Of a DNA stretch of 13,796 bases, positions 8,073 to 13,796 are shown piece after piece (position 1 is the stretch's first letter; each line of letters starts with the position of its first letter). This stretch comes from Ectocarpus siliculosus (taxonomy: Eukaryota > Sar > Phaeophyceae > Ectocarpales > Ectocarpaceae): positions 3,330,566 through 3,344,361 of the forward strand of contig FN649752.1 in NCBI GenBank assembly GCA_000310025.1, read 5' to 3'. The notes beneath the pieces are model-generated. The model made no database searches and had not been told where the DNA came from. It saw nothing but the letters and a program-made list of their open reading frames with translations. A program made the translations under genes and the position numbers.

Positions 8073-8274
8073 ACCCCTGCGAGCTGCACTTTGTCACGAT
8101 GGCTACCTAAGATACCACATCTCTCCGCAGGACACCACACCCGGTGATATCATGCTTAACGCCCTAAGTGTTTTGACCGGGGTGTGTTATCTTGTGTCTT
8201 CTTAGTTAAGTATGGCCCGTTAGGGTGGGGTATGGCCCACTGCTTGTGGCATGTACAAGGAGAAAGAACGCTTA

Positions 8275-8326
8275 AAAGCAAGACGACACGCCGAAGAAGT
8301 AAAGCAAGACGACACGCCGAAGAAGT
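8275..8326. repeat. Perfect 26-bp tandem duplication
   Basis: Two exact 26-bp copies (AAAGCAAGACGACACGCCGA... ending GAAGAAGT) at 8275-8300 and 8301-8326. Because 26 is not a multiple of three, the copies are read in different frames by the ORF that crosses them (8251-8511). Confidence 0.9.
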
Positions 8327-8329
8327 GCC

Positions 8330-8785
8330 TTGGAATACTTAGAACTGCAACTCTTGTGTACTTTTTTTCAGCGATCACGCACGTACAGGCTACACACGAA
8401 AAGCAACAACAGGAGGGGGGAAAAGCAGCAGCAACAAAGAACACACCTTACCCGCGACTTGATGCGATTACCGACACAGCAATGTGTTCAGATGATGAGT
8501 TGGGACTGTGACCTTATCAAAGTGGGACCTCATTTGAATGTACTCGATCGACAAATAGCAAGTTTTAGCTTCCAAGTGAGGATGGTTTTGGACTGTGTAC
8601 GCGTCATCTTCATTTCCTCGGGATATAGCCACGCACAGGACATGGTCAGTGTGTGCCATGCACCAGAAAATATTACGTGTCCTGCCGCGAGCCTCGGTAT
8701 TCCAGCAGCTGAACAAGATGCGCACACACAAAAGACCCGTCAGCATACACACTCATGCACCCACGCGCACCCAGCTACTGCCTAA
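8330..8785 (+). CDS. Ambiguous coding-like ORF
   Basis: This is a 151-codon open frame starting at an ATG. The middle (LIKVGPHLNVLDRQIASFSF, ITCPAASLGIPAAEQDAH) looks like protein, but the ends are low-complexity Gln/Lys-rich and His/Thr-rich. The minus strand is open over 8752-8468 and looks about equally plausible (NEDDAYTVQNHPHLEAK). No splice chain or family match decides between the strands, so this may be a single exon, a relic or chance. Confidence 0.2.
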   Translation: MEYLELQLLCTFFQRSRTYRLHTKSNNRRGEKQQQQRTHLTRDLMRLPTQQCVQMMSWDCDLIKVGPHLNVLDRQIASFSFQVRMVLDCVRVIFISSGYSHAQDMVSVCHAPENITCPAASLGIPAAEQDAHTQKTRQHTHSCTHAHPATA

Positions 8786-8789
8786 ACGC

Positions 8790-9720
8790 AGTAACGTCTC
8801 GCACATCCGTCAAAATTCAGCGGCCATGGCCCAATCTCCCCCCGTATGTGAAAGCACAACAGCAGCAGTAATAACAACGTATCTGGTGCACACGTAGGAA
8901 CTGGCTGCGCACTCTCACACGACCATTCACACGGCAGTACAGGTGGGGCCCGTGTTCGAAAAACAACAATCAAAAAAGAAAAAACTCAGCTATTCATGAC
9001 AAATCTATTTTTATGAAACATACGCCCACAGAGGCATGACATAAAAGAAACGAGGGGACCGGAGGTCATCGTGCCTCACAAGAAATACACGTGCACTCTG
9101 CTACCTACACCCGCCCCCGTTAAGTTTTTTTGCAGCGCCGGTTAGACGAACCGTCTCGAGGTGTTCTTCCAAGATTTCTGTGTATCGCACTTGTCTATTT
9201 CAATACGTTCTTTCACCGAGGTGCGAAAAAAAACCCGAGGACAAAAAGTATGTAAAACCGATCGCACCCGGTTCCGTCTCAACAGTATGCATGAAAGGAG
9301 AGACATTGTACAATTGTGAGACGAATAGGCTTGCTTCCATCAGCGGGTGCAAGTTGCAACATAGAGCGGAGTCCAGGTGCTGGTGCTGGTGACGCAGTCG
9401 TCAGAATCTCTCCGAACGATTTTGATGGCGTGTTCAGAATACTTAGATAGAGCGGCGAAAGGGGGGAATGGAACATAGACGTGCCATGGACTCCGCTATC
9501 CAACCCCGAATCTGCATGATTTCCTCCATCGCGGCACCGCCCGTGGACCTGACGGTAAACTAGATAGACAAGTCGGCTGCCCGCAAGTGCGTCTGAACGG
9601 CCGCCGTCCTGTGGTATGCCGCGATTTCGCGGGCCCACGGCTCCCATTATCTAGAGCGCACGTGGAAACGTTAAGCCCGCGACTCTAGACTGAGACAGCT
9701 GTCCTGGTTGGCGCTAGCAC
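8790..9720. other. Stretch without a supported gene
   Basis: Apart from the possible exon at 9136-9220 I see no confident gene here. The minus-strand ORF 9647-9279 contains a coding-like stretch (LNTPSKSFGEILTTASPA), but other frames there are open too and no splice chain supports it. A GGTGCT repeat lies at about 9374-9389. Confidence 0.4.
9136..9220 (+). CDS. Possible isolated exon (splice signals only)
   Basis: A strong acceptor tract (CCCCGTTAAGTTTTTTTGCAG, AG at 9134-9135) is followed 85 nt later by CACCGAG|GTGCGA. Two frames are open across the interval, one giving RRLDEPSRGVLPRFLC, the other PVRRTVSRCSSKISVYR. No neighbouring exon could be linked. Confidence 0.2.
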
Positions 9721-9724
9721 GCAC

Positions 9725-10039
9725 TTAGACGGCTTTGGTCGAGGCCCGCAAGGTCTTCCCAAACAAGGAACTGAAAACTAATCCTGTTGACTCCGGCAGC
9801 CGGATCACCTCTTTTCCCAACGCGAAGGAGAGGTCGAACCCCCGGCGCAAGGGCTGGTACGAATTCTCGTCTCCAGCCCAATCAATCACTCGAAGGATTA
9901 TGACGATGGATTCATCAAACCGTTCGGGAGCAATGTGTTCATTTCCATTAGCCCCGGTGGCGGTGTCACAAACGCTACGAACTGTACCGCGTTCGAATTG
10001 TCGAAATCTTAAACTCAGTGTGGAATGCTTGGACCACAC
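9725..10039 (-). CDS. Gene B, exon 2
   Basis: This exon starts after GGCAG and encodes VWSKHSTLSLRFRQFERG through GKTLRASTKAV and a stop. TCTAA|GTGCGT at the stop is a weak donor-like string, so the end is not fully secure. Confidence 0.45.
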   Translation of the reverse strand: MWSKHSTLSLRFRQFERGTVRSVCDTATGANGNEHIAPERFDESIVIILRVIDWAGDENSYQPLRRGFDLSFALGKEVIRLPESTGLVFSSLFGKTLRASTKAV

Positions 10040-10454
10040 CTGCCGCCTCGGTGTCGGTAGGTCCGTAGTTGGGATGTTGTGCTCCCGCGGCACAAGTTTC
10101 GTACAGGAGGGTTTGGGGTTAGGATTGCTTCATTCAGCGGAGAACCACGCTCACCAGTTCGCAAGCGTCTACCTCGCCACGCATGTGTGCAATGGCAATG
10201 CGATGAATTGATTCATTTAGACCTCCCCTTGTCGGGGTGTGTCCACGTCTGTAGCATGTTAGCTCTGCTGTATCGGTCCAAACAGCACCTGTGGACGGTG
10301 TCTCTTCGTCATTATCAATATAAACACAACATATAGTTCGTTGATATCCCAGAGAACATGGCAGCATGGCCGATGGCATTACCTTGTCTCTCGCTATATA
10401 TGCATGCCGCAACAGCGGTTCGAGAAGTCCTCTTCCATCGTGTGTCAGTAGCAT
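9725..10454 (-). CDS. Gene B: probable two-exon gene, ~204 residues, unrecognised
   Basis: Exon 1 runs 10454-10155 from an ATG that is the first after an in-frame TAG 13-15 bases upstream. It has 100 codons and ends GEVDACEL at the donor CTG|GTGAGC. The 115-nt intron (10154-10040) has CTAAC branch-like motifs and ends GAGGCGGCAG. Exon 2, 10039-9725, joins in phase 0 and gives 104 residues to a TAA. The protein contains LTCYRRGHTPTRGG and NESIHRIAIAHMRGE in exon 1, and FDESIVIILRVIDWAGDEN and RRGFDLSFALGKEVIRLP in exon 2. I recognise no domain. The plus strand is also open for 158 codons over 9735-10211, so a wrong-strand call is possible. Confidence 0.45.
10155..10454 (-). CDS. Gene B, exon 1
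   Basis: This exon has 100 codons from the ATG to GTGAGC. An internal AAG|GTAATG (after ARDK) is a good donor, but no acceptor within the exon rejoins it cleanly in frame, so it is read through here. Confidence 0.45.
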
Positions 10455-10476
10455 CCTCTTAGTTATCTACATTCAG

Positions 10477-10556
10477 TGCTACCGACAGTGAAGTAAGGGA
10501 AACGGTGAAATGGAAACATACGACGCGTTATCGAAGCGCTGAGAGGCACGGCTTTT
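10477..10556 (+). CDS. Gene C, possible exon
   Basis: The acceptor is a T-rich tract ending CTACATTCAG (AG 10475-10476). The donor GGCTTTT|GTGAGT at 10557 is strong. The 80-nt exon (phase 2 to 1) encodes ATDSEVRETVKWKHTTRYRS and then AERHGF. It starts only 22 bp from the inferred ATG of gene B on the other strand. If both models are right, the two transcripts overlap divergently. Confidence 0.35.
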
Positions 10557-10674
10557 GTGAGTACTCCACTAGAGACAGGTTCGTTTTAGCGAAAGGCTAG
10601 GGTTAGAGGATCGACATAGTAATAGTTCCTGGCGATATCTCTTTCACATTTCTCCTCCGATACCCATCGTGCAG

Positions 10675-10827
10675 CAAGAAAGGGGCAGGAAGCCAACGAT
10701 AATTTCGTCCCCACTCGTGGCAGGGTTTGCTAGTGTTGTGCCCGTTACATTAGCCAGGCGAATAAGAGTTGCTCTGATCAATACCAACGTTGGGAGGTTT
10801 CAACGTTGGCACTGGCCAGTTTCGTGA
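10675..10827 (+). CDS. Gene C, possible exon (donor not resolved)
   Basis: A very good acceptor (TCTCTTTCACATTTCTCC... GTGCAG, AG 10673-10674) opens a 50-codon frame encoding QERGRKPTIISSPLVAGFAS, then VVPVTLARRIRVALINTNVG, to a TGA at 10825-10827. The hydrophobic centre could be a short membrane or core segment. Its phase does not match the preceding exon directly. A candidate donor AAC|GTTGGC at 10805 would match the phase of the exon at 11040 but is weak. Confidence 0.35.
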   Translation, partial: QERGRKPTIISSPLVAGFASVVPVTLARRIRVALINTNVGRFQRWHWPVS

Positions 10828-11039
10828 AACGTACCAGTATTCGCCATTATCCACGTGGGATGCGTTTTGTAAAACTTGTGCATTCGAGCAGCGCCTTGGA
10901 ATCCACGCATGCGGCATACATGCCCGCTTTCGAGGCCACGTTTGGCCAAAGTCAATACATGCACGATCGTGGGTGGGGTTGGTGTTGCTGGTGCCGGGGT
11001 ATCCTCTCCGTCTCCGGCTTTTGTCTCCACCTGACTCAG

Positions 11040-11199
11040 CGCCGGTGGAGGGGACTGTGCTCGCGCCAACTGTCGGGCCTTATCCCAGGGTGGCGTGGAC
11101 AGGAGCCGCTTATAGGGAGGGGGAGCCCTTGGAGCATTGTGGGCGGGTAGGAGGAGATATGGCCACCGCCGGGCTGGTGCCGGATCAACTGATTCCCAG
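11040..11199 (+). CDS. Gene C, possible internal exon
   Basis: The acceptor has a textbook look: a long pyrimidine tract (CTCTCCGTCTCCGGCTTTTG), a CTGAC branch-like motif and CAG at 11037-11039. The donor TTCCCAG|GTGAGC at 11200 is strong. The 160-nt exon (phase 1 to 2) encodes APVEGTVLAPTVGPYPRVAW and ends MATAGLVPDQLIP. An ATG lies near the end, so a short first coding exon starting there is an alternative. No downstream exon was found. Confidence 0.4.
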
Positions 11200-11202
11200 G
11201 TG

Positions 11203-11896
11203 AGCTAATGCGGTATGTGTTGTTGGCATTGTAGACCGGTTTGTTTAACCAGCATTCTACTTGCTGAAGAGATCATTCACGGTCATACATCGTCCATGGA
11301 TATAGTCCATTCTAACATGAGGTATCTGTTCCTACGCAAATCGTTCGTGCAAACCCGCTACCATGAGCATGTTCGGTGCCTTCGGGCGGGGCTATTACCT
11401 TTAAGCAAAAATAACAGCTGCCCTCGTTGACGTTTGTTCTGGTCGGCATCATTCCCCGAGTTAACCAGAAAAAACGGTACAAGACAGCAAATTTCGGACT
11501 GTAAATGGCCACTACCGCACAGTACAAAACGTTCTGTGGGCTGTACCTGGCCACCACGGTAAATTCGATAAGGTGAACTGGTCACCACAGTGATTTTCTT
11601 GTACAGCAACCACCCGGCACGATAGTGCACAGGCATTGCTCTTTTGGTACGTAGCTGTACACCACGGGATGATTGGTACTAGTTAGTACACCATGGCAGT
11701 CGGGCCCTGTTTCGTTTGATCGATTTCAAGAGTTTCTTAAGCGTATGGTCACCGCGCAACAACTTTCCGCGTCACATATACCGAGCACCACGAAAGTTAA
11801 ATAAAACGGTCGCATCATGGAAAGGTTGTAACAACCAGACAGCTTCAACGACTAAATACGGTACCAGTGCGTAAGTCCACCGCTAGTCAACCCCAA
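11203..11896. other. Stretch without a supported gene
   Basis: There are only short ORFs on both strands. The interval 11480-11720 is rich in GTAC/CCAC motifs (CTGTAAATGGCCACTACC, CTGTACCTGGCCACCACGG) suggesting a decayed ~45-bp repeat, and includes a GTACTA-GT-TAGTAC hairpin near 11675. Confidence 0.4.
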
Positions 11897-12417
11897 CACC
11901 ATGCTCAATGCTTCTACCACCTACCTAGGAACGAGAGTTACACGAAGTCTTCCGTTGTTGGCAGAAACCAAGCGAGTATTGACTTCCCACGGCTCACACG
12001 GCCGCTCATTGGGGTGGTCGTTGGTGGTCTACTTTCCAACTCTGGGGAACTCTCGACCTCTTCATCGATACAGACACCACCGTTGCCTGAGAGCGGTGCA
12101 GCGGTTCACCGCGCACGTGGCTAACCCCCACAACCGCTTACGCATTTTTTTTCCGGGTGGATTTAGATGATAAACGAATTCAATCGGGGCGCAACCCCCA
12201 CCCAGCCTGCCATTGCCAGTGCTGCCCGCGGTGTTTTTGATATTTTTTGGCGCAACCGAACCACTGGTGCGGGCGCTCTACACTGCCAGTGCATGCCTGG
12301 TTTATTTTTCAGCGATGTCTGTGTACTCAAGGCACGTAGCAAGCACCTTTCTCTGGGAAAATAAGTGAAACTCCGCACCGGTGTGCGTTTTCAGTGTCTG
12401 GATACGAGTCTGTTACC
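11897..12417. repeat. Diverged tandem duplication, copy 1
   Basis: It aligns over its whole length with 12679-13202, offset about 782-785 bp. Shared blocks include ACCATGCTC, ACCACCTACC, GACCTCTTC.TCGATAC, CAGCCTGCC, CCAAGGCACG/TCAAGGCACG and GTGAAACTCCGCAC. It contains two short ORFs (11901-12170 and 12167-12364), each with a counterpart of almost the same length in copy 2. Confidence 0.85.
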
Positions 12418-12678
12418 GTTAAGAATAATATCCCATTTTTCAGTTTCGTCGGAACGAGTCAAACAGTCACACCGCGGGCTCCGCGACCCTACCCTAAGCT
12501 TGTATGACACGTATTAGGCGTAATGTCGAAGAAACTAAATACTAAACCAGCGGCTTTCACATTTTTTCACGGAGAAATGCCTTTTTTTGAATAGTCGGAC
12601 CGTTAGCCCTACGGAGCCCGCTAGGATAAGGAATGCAGTTCGAGCACCTGGCCATTGGGAGGTACTAATCTCCCGTAT

Positions 12679-13202
12679 CACCATGCTCTCCGGTTTTACC
12701 ACCTACCCAAGTACGAATGGTGCACGAAACCCTCCATTTTTGACAGAAACCAATCGAGCATTGCGTTGGCACGGCTCCCACTTGTTGCGCTTGGGGCGGT
12801 CTTTGGGTGGTGGAATTTTCATAACCGGGGGAATATCTCGACCTCTTCGTCGATACCGACACCCCCGCTGTCTGAGACCGGTGTTTGCTCTTCACCACGC
12901 TCGTGGCCAAGACACGCAAGCGCTTTGCATTTTTTGTTTCGGTGTTGTTCGATGATAGACGCCTTCAATCGGGTCGCATCACCCACGCAGCCTGCCCTTG
13001 CCTTTGGTGCCGACTGGGTTTTTGAGTGTTTGGTGGGCAGCCAAACGACTGTCATGGGCACCCTAGTCATACAGTGCCTTACTGTTTTTTTTGTCAGCGA
13101 CGCCTGTGCATCCAAGGCACGCCAAACCCACGTGTTCCGGAAACAATAGGTGAAACTCCGCACTAGTGAGCTATTTTAGTGTCTGTATACGAGAGCGTTA
13201 CC
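12679..13202. repeat. Diverged tandem duplication, copy 2
   Basis: This is the partner of 11897-12417, about two-thirds identical. In the gap-free 198-nt block 12167-12364 versus 12952-13149 I count about 64 differences, split roughly 21, 24 and 19 over the three codon positions. That gives no sign of coding constraint in any frame. Confidence 0.85.
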
Positions 13203-13204
13203 GG

Positions 13205-13796
13205 TTTTCCTTTTTTCCATAATTCATTTTCGGATAAACGCGACAAGTAGAAACTCGTCGGTTGCCCGTATCATCATTTGCGGCGCATGTGTGAAAGTGC
13301 TTGTGGGAAGTATCTTCTATGATAAAGAAGAAACACTGGCTCGGGTTGTATGCACCGTTTTGACCCCACGCGGTGAGACGCCAAGGACCATATGACACGA
13401 GTCCGCCGACCTTGCGATTCGGGTAGTAATTTTCCGAAGCTTCCGGCAACCATCTACCATGGTAGGTGTTTCTAGGGCGGCGCAGGTCTTGGTGCGGATT
13501 CCGCTTATGTCCATATTATACATTTGCGTCTCGCAAGAGTAGGCGAGCGTTTCGAACGGACGGCACAGCGGGGTATGCATAATGTTCAACTGGAACAAAC
13601 AGCACCCAATTCCTCCAACATATACCACCGCTTTTGGTTTGCATGTTGTTGCGAATACGTAACGTTGAGTTGGTGGACGTCAATAAACCCAGGTATCTCT
13701 ACAAGTACGAAGAACGTCGGTATTTGTGTGCTGGTTTTATGATAAGAGGTGTACGCGAGGGTGGCATGGGTGACGTAAACTTCCTTGCTCATCGAT
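13205..13796. other. Stretch with weak overlapping ORFs only
   Basis: On the minus strand two overlapping frames look mildly protein-like. One spans 13628-13317 (a GTG-opened frame containing CAALETPTMVDGCRKLRKI). The other spans 13449-13198 (PEASENYYPNRKVGGLVSYG, GPWRLTAWGQNGAYNPSQC). They overlap in different frames, so at most one is real, and neither has an ATG-plus-splice structure that I can defend. Confidence 0.3.

Larger units (their letters stand above)
6914..8192. repeat. 14-bp inverted repeats bounding 1.28 kb
   Basis: AGATAACACACCCC at 6914-6927 has its exact reverse complement at 8179-8192. Similarity does not extend beyond the 14 bases, no target-site duplication is evident, and no transposase frame is visible inside. 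It may be an old non-autonomous element or chance in a CACCC-rich region. Confidence 0.4.
6547..8250. other. Gene-poor repeat region
   Basis: No convincing exon chain is visible. A 280-codon plus-strand ORF (7363-8205) and several minus-strand ORFs run through short repeats (CACCCCTGTGCG, ACCCTGTG, CTG runs) and have the His/Ser/Pro/Leu-rich composition that such repeats give. The segment 6551-6820 on the minus strand (SVYALAAHVLLLGSVVQH) could contain an upstream exon of gene A, but I see no clean splice pair to join it. Confidence 0.5.

Noticed and set aside
7363-8205. 280-codon plus-strand ORF
   Set aside because: It runs straight through the CACCCCTGTGCG, CTG and ACCCTGTG repeats. Its His/Ser/Pro/Leu-rich content follows from those repeats and there is no recognisable domain.
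9735-10211. 158-codon plus-strand ORF opposite gene B
   Set aside because: It lacks a clear ATG and splice context. The minus strand gives a two-exon model with matching phases. Kept as a finding because it is not excluded.
12587-13149. ORFs of 122 and 164 codons in the second tandem copy
   Set aside because: Comparison with the first copy shows differences spread evenly over codon positions in the block tested.
11897-13202. Two LTRs of a retrotransposon
   Set aside because: Only about 260 bp separates the copies, with no primer-binding site, polypurine tract or polymerase frame between them.
1-13796. tRNA, rRNA or organellar genes
   Set aside because: Scanning for T-loop motifs (GTTCGA types at 9986 and 12627) gave no cloverleaf context, and no conserved rRNA segments were seen.

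Overview
The window looks like nuclear DNA of a eukaryote. There is no bacterial-style run of long ORFs with ribosome binding sites. Instead, coding-like segments of 55-1260 nt are bounded by GT...AG signals (GTGAGT, GTGGGT, GTAAGC donors; pyrimidine-rich tracts ending in CAG), and when joined they keep one reading frame. Base composition is balanced, short CAG/CTG/TTG microsatellites are scattered throughout, and the rest is minisatellites and decayed duplications. A brown alga or another stramenopile would fit this style, but that is a guess: I recognise no diagnostic gene. No rRNA, tRNA, CRISPR array or complete transposon is visible.

Layout. (1) 1-340: a short coding-like segment on the plus strand, possibly the last exon of a gene entering from the left. 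(2) 342 to about 6546, minus strand: the main feature, a multi-exon gene ('gene A') with nine inferred exons and eight introns. All junctions are compatible in phase, giving a protein of about 955 residues that I cannot assign to any family. Its 1.5-kb seventh intron carries a 71-bp minisatellite organised as a three-unit higher-order repeat. (3) About 6550-8250: gene-poor DNA with GCACCCCTGTGCG-type repeats, small palindromes and a 14-bp inverted repeat 1.28 kb apart. (4) 8250-9700: weak coding-like fragments. (5) 9725-10454, minus strand: a probable two-exon gene ('gene B', about 204 residues). (6) 10477-11199, plus strand: three exon-like segments with good splice signals ('gene C', incomplete). 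Their arrangement conflicts in part with gene B. (7) 11200-11890: nothing firm. (8) 11897-13202: two diverged tandem copies of a ~520-bp sequence, each still containing matching ORFs, but with substitutions spread evenly over codon positions, so probably not coding. (9) 13205-13796: weak ORFs only.

No pathway or multi-gene system can be read from the window. The best candidates for something undescribed are the orphan gene A protein and the higher-order minisatellite inside its intron. All gene models are ab initio by eye and need transcript evidence.
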